Below are positions 1-8,283 of a DNA stretch of 45,409 nucleotides, in pieces; position 1 is the stretch's first letter; each line of letters begins with the position of its first letter. The DNA is from UBA1425 sp045537495. GTDB taxonomy: Bacteria; Bacillota; Clostridia; Oscillospirales; Acutalibacteraceae. The notes beneath the pieces were generated by a model that saw nothing but the letters and a program-made list of their open reading frames with translations, was not told the DNA's origin and searched no databases. The stretch is taken from contig JAZSPN010000057.1 in assembly GCA_045537495.1 (NCBI GenBank), positions 1 to 45,409 on the forward strand, written 5' to 3'. The position numbers were made by a program, and so were the translations under genes.

Positions 1-57
1 GAACCCATGGCCTCTTGGTCCCGAACCAAGCGCGATACCAAACTTCGCCACACCCCG
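1..57 (-). tRNA. tRNA-Pro (anticodon CGG), 3' end cut by window edge
   Basis: Read on the minus strand, the segment starts CGGGGTG (acceptor 5' arm), continues through a D-arm with GGTATCGC, and has an anticodon stem-loop CTTGG-TTCGGGA-CCAAG. The anticodon is CGG with G37, as in bacterial proline tRNAs. A short variable loop and the start of the T-arm (ATGGGTTC) follow before the window ends. The acceptor 3' strand and CCA lie outside. It decodes CCG. A dedicated promoter lies 20 bases upstream of the mature 5' end. Confidence 0.9.
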
Positions 58-76
58 AAATGTCAACGACTTTAGT

Positions 77-105
77 ATTATATATTAAAGCCGTTGAAAA
101 ATCAA
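77..105 (-). promoter_or_regulatory. Sigma-A-type promoter of tRNA-Pro
   Basis: The minus strand has TTGATT (100-105), a 17-base spacer and TATAAT (77-82). The -10 box is 19 bases before the mature tRNA 5' end. It lies between the phosphohexomutase stop codon and the tRNA, so the tRNA need not depend on read-through. Confidence 0.75.
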
Positions 106-143
106 GTCTTTTTTAAGATTTTATCTTTCCGATGTAAAAAAAC

Positions 144-1568
144 TTATAAAACGTCGTTTTCCCACTCGTCTGCGATATCGGAATACTGTGACAGCACGTC
201 CTTGAATATCTTTCTTATCTCAAAAAGTCCGTCCTTCGTCGTTGCTTCGAAGATAAGTACAAGCTCGGGAAGATTCGATGATGCACGCACAAGTCCCCAT
301 CCGTTATCGAAGCTGACTCTGGCGCCGTTTACGTCGATGACCTTGCCCGGATACTTCGCCTTGAACGTTTCGACGATTTCATCAACTATGCCGTACTTCT
401 TATCATCGGGACAATGCGCCTTGATTTCGGGCGACGTTACGTACTGCGGGAATTTTGCAATTGCCTTCCTGATGTTGTCATCGTCGTGGGAAAGTGCCTC
501 AACAAGCTTTGCCGCCACAAAAACAGCATCGTCGAATCCGAAATAGTCATCTCCGCCCACGAAAATATGTCCGCTTCTCTCGCCTGCAAGATCAGCATTA
601 AGCTCGTGCATTTTCGACTTGATATAAGAATGTCCCGTTTTCCACATTACGGGGACACCGCCGTTTGACTCAATAACCTGCGTAAGCGCCTGAGAGCACT
701 TTACATCGTAAACAACCGTTGCGCCCTTCTTCCTTCTGAGCAGATTCTTCGCAATATATGCAAGGATAATATCACTCCAGATATTGTTGCCCTCGTTATC
801 AATAACGCCGATTCTGTCGCCGTCGCCGTCAAACGAAAGTCCCAGGTCCGCATGGATATACGGATGTGTTACCATCTCGCGAAGCTTCGCTCTGCCCTTA
901 AGGTCGGAGGGATTCGGGAAATAGTGAGGATACGTGATATCGGGATCACAGTTAAGCTGGAATGTCATACAGCCGAGTCTTTGGAAAACTTCATAAATGA
1001 ACAGACCTGCTCCGCCGTTACCTGCATCAAGAACGACGCGAAGCTTCTTCGGTCCCATATTGATTCTCGACACGATGCTGTCTATATACGCATCACGCAC
1101 ATCGATCTCAACAAATTCGCCTTCCGCCGTATCAAGATACGGTGTATCGTCGGAATCGACAAGCGCATAGACTTCCTTGATATCGGCGGGCTCGAGTGTC
1201 TTTGAATATCCGTTTGCAAGCTTGAAGCCCGACCAGTCACTGGGATTATGGCTTGCCGTTACCATGACTGCACCCTCGCATTCGAGGTGATACTGTGCAA
1301 AATATGCCATGGGGCTGAGTGCAAGACCGATATAATAAACGTTTATACCGATTTCGCGGAGTGCCTTGATTGCCGCATCTGCAAATGACGGTGAACACTC
1401 TCTGTTGTCGTAACCGACTACCGCCTTATTGATACCTCTTTTGTGAAGGTACTTTGCATATGCCTTTACTATTCTGTATACGTTACCGGGACAAAGTTCT
1501 TTGTCGTTGACTCTGCCTCTGATATCGTATTCTCTGAACATACTGTTAAATTCAGGTGTGAAACTCAT
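144..1568 (-). CDS. Phosphomannomutase/phosphoglucomutase (alpha-D-phosphohexomutase family)
   Basis: This enzyme interconverts hexose 1- and 6-phosphates (mannose and/or glucose), supplying sugar nucleotides for glycan synthesis. The 474-residue length fits the family. Visible motifs are the phosphoserine loop TASHNP (Ser about 106), the metal-binding loop DGDGDR (about 245-250) and the sugar-selecting loop GERSGH. The start chosen is the ATG at 1568, with GGGGAG eight bases upstream; an in-frame start at 1592 would lie inside the cyclophilin gene and lacks a ribosome site. It is the last gene of the operon running from 6441. Whether mannose or glucose is preferred cannot be read from the sequence. 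Confidence 0.9.
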   Translation of the reverse strand: MSFTPEFNSMFREYDIRGRVNDKELCPGNVYRIVKAYAKYLHKRGINKAVVGYDNRECSPSFADAAIKALREIGINVYYIGLALSPMAYFAQYHLECEGAVMVTASHNPSDWSGFKLANGYSKTLEPADIKEVYALVDSDDTPYLDTAEGEFVEIDVRDAYIDSIVSRINMGPKKLRVVLDAGNGGAGLFIYEVFQRLGCMTFQLNCDPDITYPHYFPNPSDLKGRAKLREMVTHPYIHADLGLSFDGDGDRIGVIDNEGNNIWSDIILAYIAKNLLRRKKGATVVYDVKCSQALTQVIESNGGVPVMWKTGHSYIKSKMHELNADLAGERSGHIFVGGDDYFGFDDAVFVAAKLVEALSHDDDNIRKAIAKFPQYVTSPEIKAHCPDDKKYGIVDEIVETFKAKYPGKVIDVNGARVSFDNGWGLVRASSNLPELVLIFEATTKDGLFEIRKIFKDVLSQYSDIADEWENDVL

Positions 1569-1584
1569 TTTTCTTCTCCCCTTC

Positions 1585-2058
1585 TCAGTCAACTATGCGA
1601 ATCGATTTGATTACCTGAGGCTCAAGCGGTTTATCCATGGCATTTGTGCGTACCGATGCAATTTCATCGACCACCTCGATACCCTCGGTTACCTTGCCGA
1701 ATGCCGCATACTGACCGTCGAGGAATTCTCCGTCCTCGTGCATGATGAAAAACTGGGAAGAGGCAGAATTCGGATTCTGTGCTCTTGCCATCGAGATAAC
1801 ACCTCTCTTGTGAGAAATGGGGTTCGGAACACCGTTTGCCGTAAACTCGCCCTTGATGTTCTCGTCGGATCCGCCCATGCCGTTTCCGAGAGGATCTCCG
1901 CCCTGGATCATGAAGCCCGATATTACTCTGTGGAAAATAAGTCCGTCATAAAACTTTTCGCCGACAAGCTTTTCAAAGTTTCTGACCGTTATCGGTGCCG
2001 CTTCGGGATAAAGCTCCAGCTTGATTACTTTGCCGTTTTCCATTTCGATCTGTACCAT
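1585..2058 (-). CDS. Cyclophilin-type peptidyl-prolyl cis-trans isomerase
   Basis: This is a 157-residue single-domain cyclophilin that catalyses proline cis-trans isomerisation during protein folding. The signature segment FHRVISGFMIQGGDP carries the catalytic Arg. The later SSQFFIM segment and the GEFLDGQYAAFGKV segment are also typical of the family. There is no signal peptide, so it should be cytoplasmic. Its ATG overlaps the stop of the upstream MATE gene (TAATG), and a GGAGG site lies inside the end of that gene, so the two are probably translationally coupled. Confidence 0.93.
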   Translation of the reverse strand: MVQIEMENGKVIKLELYPEAAPITVRNFEKLVGEKFYDGLIFHRVISGFMIQGGDPLGNGMGGSDENIKGEFTANGVPNPISHKRGVISMARAQNPNSASSQFFIMHEDGEFLDGQYAAFGKVTEGIEVVDEIASVRTNAMDKPLEPQVIKSIRIVD

Positions 2059-3467
2059 TACTTTTTATCCTCCAATTTTTTTAATGCTTCTTTACCTTCC
2101 TGTGTGACGGGACGAATCCATTTTTTGGACACTAAATATCTCGTACACAGTATTGTTTTCGGGATGTCCTCTGCTATCAGCATCGTTGCATATACTGCCG
2201 CAAACGGCCATTTGAACACGAATGCCGCAAGAAATGTCAGGGGAAGCGAAAATCCCCAAAGACACAGCATGTCGTATTTAAGACCTGTCGTCGTATCTCC
2301 GCCCGAACGGTAGATGCCGACGACGTTGATGTACGATACATTCCTGATTGCCGCTTCGATTCCGACTATAACGATTATAACCGATGTAACCTTCATTGTA
2401 TAATCCGTCATGTTTCCCGACAGATTGAAAAGCTTTATAAGCGGAATTCTTGCCAGGATAATGCAGATTCCCGATATCAGCGATGCCAGCGGTACAAGCA
2501 CCGCGAATCTTCGCGCATCGTTATATCCCTTTTCTATAAGTCCGGCACCTATCGACTTTCCGACTATTACGCAGCATGCCGTTCCGAGTCCCGCAACAAG
2601 CACGAAGGCTATATCCTGAAATGTTTTTACAATGGTGACTGCCGCATAATTTTCATATCCGAGTCTGCCGAAAATTACGTTGTAGGCAAATGTTCCGAGT
2701 CCCCAGAGTGATTCGTTGATAACGACCGGCATTGCCGTTTTCATAAAATCCGTTACTTCGATCTTTGTAATTCCCGAAAAATCGCTTATTTTTCCTATCA
2801 GTATATTATTCCTTTTTACCGATATCAGAATAAGCACGAAAAGTCCCGCCCACGAAGAAATGCACGTTGCCAGTGCGGCGCCCCGTATTCCCATTTCGGG
2901 TAAGCCGAATTTTCCGAAAATCAGCGAATAGTTCAGCACAACGTTGAGTATTGCCGACGCAATTGAGCTGTAAAGCGGAATTTTTACTATTTCCACGGAA
3001 CGAAGAAGCTGTGAAAATACGTTCACCAGACCTATTGAAACATACGAAAACGATGCTGTTTTCAAATACCTGATGCCCTCCGCGATAACGGGCTCTTCGT
3101 TGGAAAAGATTCTCAGCACGAATCTCGGAAAGAAAAACGCTGTCGCAAAAAATACGATTGACACGGCAAGTGTAAATATTGATGCTATTGCGAGAACACG
3201 ACGTATTCCCTTTTCATTACCGACTCCCCAGTACTGGGAAACGAAAACTCCCATTCCCGAGCAGACACCGATGAAAACGAGTGCCATGAGCCAGCTCCAC
3301 TGTCCCGCCATGCCGACTGCCGACAGACTGACGTCGCCGAGCTGTCCGACCATGACGGTATCAACCAGGGTAAACGAGGTTGAGAGAAGCATCTGAAGTG
3401 CCATGGGAAGCGCCAGTGTCGTAACGCTTTTCCAGAAAGGTCTGTCGCCCAAATACTTACTTAACAT
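2058..3467 (-). CDS. MATE family multidrug/toxin efflux transporter
   Basis: This is a polytopic membrane protein of 469 residues with about 12 hydrophobic segments in two MatE repeats. Family hallmarks include the N-terminal PMALQMLLSTSFTLVDTVMVG-like segment and the VFIGVCSGMGVFVSQYWG stretch in helix 2. MATE proteins export cationic drugs, metabolites or other small molecules using Na+ or H+ gradients; the substrate cannot be deduced here. The first 11 bases overlap the end of nagA and the stop overlaps the cyclophilin start, so it sits inside a compact operon. Confidence 0.92.
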   Translation of the reverse strand: MLSKYLGDRPFWKSVTTLALPMALQMLLSTSFTLVDTVMVGQLGDVSLSAVGMAGQWSWLMALVFIGVCSGMGVFVSQYWGVGNEKGIRRVLAIASIFTLAVSIVFFATAFFFPRFVLRIFSNEEPVIAEGIRYLKTASFSYVSIGLVNVFSQLLRSVEIVKIPLYSSIASAILNVVLNYSLIFGKFGLPEMGIRGAALATCISSWAGLFVLILISVKRNNILIGKISDFSGITKIEVTDFMKTAMPVVINESLWGLGTFAYNVIFGRLGYENYAAVTIVKTFQDIAFVLVAGLGTACCVIVGKSIGAGLIEKGYNDARRFAVLVPLASLISGICIILARIPLIKLFNLSGNMTDYTMKVTSVIIVIVGIEAAIRNVSYINVVGIYRSGGDTTTGLKYDMLCLWGFSLPLTFLAAFVFKWPFAAVYATMLIAEDIPKTILCTRYLVSKKWIRPVTQEGKEALKKLEDKK

Positions 3468-4656
3468 CAGCTCTTACATAGACCTCTCTTCCGTCGATTA
3501 CTGTCATTTCTATGTTGATATTTTCGTCGAAGATAACGAAATCCGCATCGTAGCCTTCTTTTACCCTGCCCTTTCTTGTGTCGCATTTTATCAGCCCGGC
3601 AGGGTTTTCGGTAATCATCTTTACCGTTTCGGGGAGTGAAATGCCTGCCGACTTGTGCATTGTTCGGACAAGTCGGTCCGCCGTACAAATGCTTCCGGCA
3701 AATGCCGTTCTGTCGGGCATAAAGGCTACGCCCTTCTCGATGATGACTCTCTGACCGTTTTTAAGACTTCCGAGAATACTCTCCCCTTCCGTCATTCCCG
3801 CACCGCGCATCGAATCCGTAACGAGAACAAGCTTGTCGGCACCCTTACACTTGTACGCAAGCTGTAACAGCGACGGCGGAAGATGGCATCCGTCGGCAAT
3901 AAGCTCTGCCGATATCCCGTCTATAAGATATGCACTCTCGACCACTCCCGGAACTCTGAATCCGCCGACTCTTACAATGGTCGACATTCCGCTGTATAAA
4001 TGCGTTATGAGTGTAAATCCGTTATCGTAAGCTTTTTTCATCTGCTCATACGTTGCACTCGTGTGTGCGGCAGATGCAAGTATTCCTTTTTCGCTGAGAA
4101 AGTCCGCAAATTCTTCACTTCCCGGAAGCTCCGGCGCCGCACTCCACCTGACGATGGCACCCTCAGACTTTTCATAAATACGCTCATACTGCTCTCTTTT
4201 CGGAGAAACAATGTACTTTTCGTCCTGAGCACCCTTGAACTCCTTTGAAAAATACGGACCTTCAAGGTGCATTCCCAACATCCGTGCACCGTTTTTGTTG
4301 AGCTTCTTTGCCTCGTGAAAAGCTTCAAACGTTCTGCAAAGCTCACCTTCTTCTCCTGCAAGCGTTGTCGGAAGAATCGAAGTTGTTCCGTGCATTGCAT
4401 GAGTTTCGCAAGCCTTCACAAAAGCCTCGGGTGTTGCGTCCATAAAGTCGTGTCCGCCGCCGCCGTGACAGTGTATGTCGATAAAGCCCGACGAAAGAAA
4501 ATTTCCCTTGCCGTCAATCACTCTTCCGCCGAAGCCCTCGGGGACGCTGTCGGTGATTTCTTTTATAACCCCGTCACACACGATTACCGTGTTTTCGCGC
4601 TTTTCTTCGCAATCGGTTATTATTCTGACATTCGTTATTGCAAATGTGTTGCTCAT
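3457..4656 (-). CDS. nagA: N-acetylglucosamine-6-phosphate deacetylase
   Basis: The enzyme hydrolyses GlcNAc-6-phosphate to glucosamine-6-phosphate and acetate, in amino-sugar catabolism or cell-wall recycling. At 399 residues it has the normal length. Amidohydrolase-fold signatures are present in order: the metal-site HCHG near residue 63, HLEGPYF with the metal-binding Glu, AAHTSAT, THLYSGM, and LVTDSMRGAG with the catalytic Asp. The usual THLFNAM is THLYSGM here, a mild variation. No nagB is present in the window. The gene follows the membrane-anchored zinc-ribbon protein by 12 bases and overlaps the MATE gene by 11, implying co-transcription. Confidence 0.93.
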   Translation of the reverse strand: MSNTFAITNVRIITDCEEKRENTVIVCDGVIKEITDSVPEGFGGRVIDGKGNFLSSGFIDIHCHGGGGHDFMDATPEAFVKACETHAMHGTTSILPTTLAGEEGELCRTFEAFHEAKKLNKNGARMLGMHLEGPYFSKEFKGAQDEKYIVSPKREQYERIYEKSEGAIVRWSAAPELPGSEEFADFLSEKGILASAAHTSATYEQMKKAYDNGFTLITHLYSGMSTIVRVGGFRVPGVVESAYLIDGISAELIADGCHLPPSLLQLAYKCKGADKLVLVTDSMRGAGMTEGESILGSLKNGQRVIIEKGVAFMPDRTAFAGSICTADRLVRTMHKSAGISLPETVKMITENPAGLIKCDTRKGRVKEGYDADFVIFDENINIEMTVIDGREVYVRADVK

Positions 4657-4668
4657 ACTTTCACTCCC

Positions 4669-6441
4669 TCAGCCTGCGTTACTGTAAACTGAACGGTATT
4701 TGTTTGCGCTTCCGTAGTAAAGCGTATAATCTCCCGAAATCGTTCCGTAATCGGCTCTGAAATATATGCTGTCACCCTTGTCGGCTATTATGTCGTGAAC
4801 GTTGGCAGCCTCCTCGACCTTATGTGACGATCCGCCGTTTTTGAGAAAATAAAGTGTTCCGCTGTCGTAGTTATAATCCTTGAGATAATAGAAATATCCG
4901 CCTTCGGTAACACAGAATCCGTTTTCTCCGTGATAAACGTTGTTGTCGATTATCTCGTCGCTGCTTCCGCTGAAGCTGTGAAGCTCATTGTCCGAGTCAA
5001 TATAGTATACCGTTTTTCCGTCGTATGTTATGTCGAATCCGATAACATGGGACGCAACGCTTGATGTTCCGTATTTTTTAAGATCGGTCACGTAGAGGTA
5101 CTCGTTCGAATCAACGTAGTAAATTCTGCTGTAATCCGTATCTATCATAAACTTATCGGACTTTGCGGAAAGTGAGTTGCAGACAAATTTTTTGTCGATG
5201 AAGCTTGCCGTTCCCGAGTTGTCGCAAAACGCAAATACGGCGAAGCTTTCGTCGGGTACCACAACCGCTCTTCCGCTTGTCGTTTCATTAAGTCCCTTCG
5301 GATATATCGGATTGAAGCCGACGGACAGTTTCTGCTTTTCGCTGTTTTCGTTCTTTTCCTTTTCCGCTTTCCAGAGGAAGAAGTTTCCGTCTTTTCCCGT
5401 AACGCTGAAAACCGCTTCGCTGAACGTTGAATTGAGATACATTGAGAGTGCATTGCCGTCGGTGTATTCACCGAGCTTTTCTTCCGTATCACCGTTCTTT
5501 ACAAACAGCTTAAGCGCTCTGCCGTCATTGTAAATCTCATATTTCACATAGTAAAGTATGCTTCCGTCATCGGAAACGGCAACGGGATACGTGTTTCTGC
5601 CGATTGCAGAGTATACTCCGCTTCTGCAAACGTATCCGTCAAAGCTCTTTCCGTCGTCGTCCGACTTCGTGTAGCACACTCCGTTGCCTGACGGCGACAG
5701 CGAAATCGACGTCGGAGCAACCTTGTTTTCTATATGCTTTTCCTCACCGTCGAGGCAGTTATACAAGAACAGCGAAAGGTCCGCCGAGATAAACTCCTCT
5801 TCTCCCGCGGGAAGCACTTCGGTTGTTTCTTCCTCCTGAGAAGGCTTGCTCTTTTTGGCGGTTTCCTCTTCGGAGGTGCTTTCTTCGCTTAAAGCTTCTT
5901 CCGCGCTTTTAAGATACGCAATCTTTGCACCGTTCGGCGAAAGAACGAAGTTTTCGACTCCCGTCGCAACCGGTGTTACCGTGCCTTCTTTGATAAGCTG
6001 AAGATCTCCGTACTGAGTCAGCACTGCCGTAACGGTGCCGTCGGAGGATGATTCCTTCTTTACGATATTTCCCTCTATCGCCGCATCGTACAGAACGCCC
6101 GATTCAACAACACTCGTTTTGCCCGACGTTTTTGAGTAAAAAGTGTGTATATTACTCGTTTCAATCTCGTCGTTTCCCAATACCGACGCGATAATGATCG
6201 CGGGTACTGCAATTATAACCGCAAGAATTCCTGCGCAAAGTGCAATAAACCATGCGTTGATTCCGAATATTTTGAGCGGTTTACGCTTCTTTTTCACATT
6301 CGTTTTTGCCTGACGGGTTACGCCTTTTTGCACGGGTGCATTTCCCGACGGCTTCTGCTGAGGTTTTCTGAGCACGTGTCCGCATACTTCACAGACTCCG
6401 CCTTCGCCTTCTATTACATTATTGCAATAATCACACTTCAT
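4669..6441 (-). CDS. Zinc-ribbon, single-TM protein with beta-propeller-like extracellular region
   Basis: The N-terminus has two Cys pairs (CDYC...CEVCGH, residues 2-22), forming a zinc ribbon. A Lys/Arg-rich linker follows, then one hydrophobic helix (about 62-86). A roughly 500-residue region then carries repeats such as VLSPNGAKIAYLK, ISLSPSGNGVCYTK and VAVSDDGSILYYVK, resembling TolB/WD40-type propeller blades. A Glu/Ser-rich insert lies near residue 190. The arrangement implies a cytoplasmic ribbon and an exported sensor- or scaffold-like propeller. ATG 6441 is preferred (GGGGTGA five bases upstream) over GTG 6450. It is the first gene of the operon leading to nagA. No specific function is recognised. 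Confidence 0.7.
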   Translation of the reverse strand: MKCDYCNNVIEGEGGVCEVCGHVLRKPQQKPSGNAPVQKGVTRQAKTNVKKKRKPLKIFGINAWFIALCAGILAVIIAVPAIIIASVLGNDEIETSNIHTFYSKTSGKTSVVESGVLYDAAIEGNIVKKESSSDGTVTAVLTQYGDLQLIKEGTVTPVATGVENFVLSPNGAKIAYLKSAEEALSEESTSEEETAKKSKPSQEEETTEVLPAGEEEFISADLSLFLYNCLDGEEKHIENKVAPTSISLSPSGNGVCYTKSDDDGKSFDGYVCRSGVYSAIGRNTYPVAVSDDGSILYYVKYEIYNDGRALKLFVKNGDTEEKLGEYTDGNALSMYLNSTFSEAVFSVTGKDGNFFLWKAEKEKNENSEKQKLSVGFNPIYPKGLNETTSGRAVVVPDESFAVFAFCDNSGTASFIDKKFVCNSLSAKSDKFMIDTDYSRIYYVDSNEYLYVTDLKKYGTSSVASHVIGFDITYDGKTVYYIDSDNELHSFSGSSDEIIDNNVYHGENGFCVTEGGYFYYLKDYNYDSGTLYFLKNGGSSHKVEEAANVHDIIADKGDSIYFRADYGTISGDYTLYYGSANKYRSVYSNAG

Positions 6442-6487
6442 ATCCGTCACCCCATTTTATAAATTTCCAACTTATATTTTAATATTT

Positions 6488-6595
6488 TACGACATTCAAG
6501 TCAATAGAAAATCAAATAAACTCTCCTTTTTATTTATTATATATTTTTTCGACTTACCGTTTTCTCCATTATTATTGAGCCCTCCGCCTTATACT
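6488..6595 (+). promoter_or_regulatory. Candidate Spo0A-responsive control region of spoIIGA-sigE
   Basis: Two near matches to the 0A box TGTCGAA lie on the opposite strand: TACGACA at 6488-6494 (6 of 7) and TTCGACT at 6548-6554 (6 of 7). A -10-like TATACT is at 6590-6595, but no convincing -35 stands at normal spacing. In Bacillus subtilis the spoIIG promoter is Spo0A-activated with an unusual spacing, so the pattern is reasonable but unproven. Confidence 0.3.
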
Positions 6596-6617
6596 TATCG
6601 TGATACGGGGTGATTTT

Positions 6618-7535
6618 TTGAGTATTACTGTCTATGTCGATGAGCTTATATTTATCAACATCTTCGTCACTTTCTTTCTTCTCATTTCCGTCTGCGTTTT
6701 CACGTCATCTCCCATAAGGCCGTTGAGAATCCTTTTTTCCTGCCTCATCGGCGGTGTTTATTCTCTCATAATTCTTGCACCTCCGATGCACCTTCTCCCG
6801 ACTCTCCTTCTTCGCATCACCGTCTGCATTCTCATCGTTTTCGTTTCCGATTCCTTCTCCTCTTTCCGCACATTTCTTAAACGCATTTTCGCTTTCCTCT
6901 TTATGAACTTTCTTTTTGCCGGCTTCATGTTCTGCGTCAATTTCTTTTTTTCCTCACGCAACATCATCTATACGGGCGGTGCCGTCTACTACAACATCGG
7001 TCTGCCGTTCATCATCATACTGTCCGTACTGTCCTATCTCGCCGTACTGCTTTTGTCGAAGCTTACCTCGTCATCCCTTCACGGCGAAGCTTTTTTCAAG
7101 GTCAAAATCACCTGCAACGGTTCTTTTGTCACCTGCAACGCTCTGTTTGATACGGGAAACAACATATCCGATCCGTTCAGCGGTAAACCCGTTGTAATCG
7201 CCGACAAAAGCATTGTTCTTCCGCTGGTCAGTGATGAAGTGAAGCTCTTTCTCGGCGGTGTTCCCCTTGAAAAAATTCCCCTTTCCCGCGAATGGGAATC
7301 AAGGCTCAGACTCATCCCCTACGCCAGTATCGGCGGAAACGGTCTTCTCCCGTCGTTCAGATGCGACACTCTGACCGTCATCAGGGAGAAGGGCGAAATA
7401 ACTCTTCCGTCCCTATACATAGCGGTAAGCGACAAAACGCTGTCCTCGGGTGAGTACGGCATGATCCTTCCGAATTCGCTGCGTCAATATCTGTCAAGGA
7501 GTCATTTCAATGAAAAATCTGTTATCAGGCATTAA
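6618..7535 (+). CDS. spoIIGA: Sporulation sigma-E factor-processing peptidase SpoIIGA
   Basis: This is the membrane-embedded aspartic protease that removes the pro-sequence of sigma-E in the mother cell once activated from the forespore. The N-terminal half holds about five hydrophobic helices; the C-terminal half is a single-lobe aspartic protease domain with the catalytic motif LFDTGN (Asp about 178). I choose the TTG start at 6618 because GGGGTGA lies five bases upstream and it gives the family-typical MSITVYVDEL beginning; a GTG at 6600 is in frame but lacks a site. The last 26 bases overlap sigE, which it processes, so the two are coupled. Confidence 0.93.
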   Translation: MSITVYVDELIFINIFVTFFLLISVCVFTSSPIRPLRILFSCLIGGVYSLIILAPPMHLLPTLLLRITVCILIVFVSDSFSSFRTFLKRIFAFLFMNFLFAGFMFCVNFFFSSRNIIYTGGAVYYNIGLPFIIILSVLSYLAVLLLSKLTSSSLHGEAFFKVKITCNGSFVTCNALFDTGNNISDPFSGKPVVIADKSIVLPLVSDEVKLFLGGVPLEKIPLSREWESRLRLIPYASIGGNGLLPSFRCDTLTVIREKGEITLPSLYIAVSDKTLSSGEYGMILPNSLRQYLSRSHFNEKSVIRH

Positions 7536-8220
7536 AAGCACTCTCATAAAGCTCCGCCTTCGGCTTTTTTCTCCCGATGTTCACTACGTCAACGGAATGC
7601 AGACGCTCCCCGCCCCCTTGAAAAAGCAGGAGGAGGCCGAGATAATCGCACGTCTGTCCTCGGGCGACGAAGGCGCAAGAGAGCCTCTCATCGTTCACAA
7701 TCTCCGCCTCGTCGTTTACATAGCCCGTAAATTCGAAAGTCCCGGTGCCGACATCGAAGATCTCGTTTCAATAGGCACGATAGGTCTTATCAAGGCAGTC
7801 AACACGTTCTGTCCCGACAGAAACATAAAGCTTGCAACCTACGCTTCGCGCTGTATCGAAAACGAAATTCTCATGTATCTTCGCAAAACAAGTGTCATGA
7901 AAAACGAAATGTCGATTGATGAGCCCCTCAATATCGACTGGGACGGCAATGAGCTTCTGCTGTCCGATGTTCTCGGAAGCGATCCCGATACCGTCAACCG
8001 AGTCATCGAGGAGGACGACGAAAAAAGCTGTCTTATCCGTGCAATAAACGCTCTCGAGGACCGCGAAAAGCTCATCATGTATATGCGCTTCGGTGTCGGC
8101 GGAAACAGAGAATACACTCAGAAAGAAATAGCTTCTATGCTCGGAATATCGCAAAGCTACATTTCAAGACTGGAAAAAAGAATAATTTCACGGTTAAAAA
8201 AGGAAATGGAAGCTTTTTAG
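7510..8220 (+). CDS. sigE: RNA polymerase sporulation sigma factor sigma-E (pro-protein)
   Basis: Mother-cell-specific sigma factor, 236 residues, with strong resemblance to Bacillus SigE. It has a basic amphipathic pro-sequence (about residues 1-28), region 2 segments NLRLVVYIARKFE, EDLVSIGTIGLIKAVNTF and KLATYASRCIENEILMYLR, the FDEPLNIDWDGNELLLSD-like linker, and a region 4 helix-turn-helix ending in ISQSYISRLEKRI. AAGGAG lies eight bases before the ATG. The usual clostridial order spoIIGA-sigE-sigG is not kept: no sigG follows, and the next gene is an exonuclease with its own promoter. Confidence 0.96.
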   Translation: MKNLLSGIKSTLIKLRLRLFSPDVHYVNGMQTLPAPLKKQEEAEIIARLSSGDEGAREPLIVHNLRLVVYIARKFESPGADIEDLVSIGTIGLIKAVNTFCPDRNIKLATYASRCIENEILMYLRKTSVMKNEMSIDEPLNIDWDGNELLLSDVLGSDPDTVNRVIEEDDEKSCLIRAINALEDREKLIMYMRFGVGGNREYTQKEIASMLGISQSYISRLEKRIISRLKKEMEAF

Positions 8221-8222
8221 TA

Positions 8223-8251
8223 TTGAAATAATCGTTTTCGTTTGGTATTAT
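8223..8251 (+). promoter_or_regulatory. Sigma-A-type promoter of the exonuclease gene
   Basis: TTGAAA (8223-8228), a 17-base spacer and TATTAT (8246-8251), with an extended TGG before the -10. It begins three bases after the sigE stop codon, so the exonuclease gene can be transcribed independently of the sporulation pair. Confidence 0.65.
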
Positions 8252-8283
8252 ATCTTTGTATTTATTTTGAAGGAAGATGCCAG

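Noticed and set aside
61..66. TTGACA on the minus strand close to the tRNA-Pro 5' end
   Set aside because: It is too near the mature 5' end to act as a -35 box; the TTGATT/TATAAT pair upstream fits properly.
1501..2313. Long plus-strand frame antisense to the cyclophilin and MATE genes
   Set aside because: It is a shadow of two well-conserved minus-strand genes, has no ribosome site and no recognisable domain.
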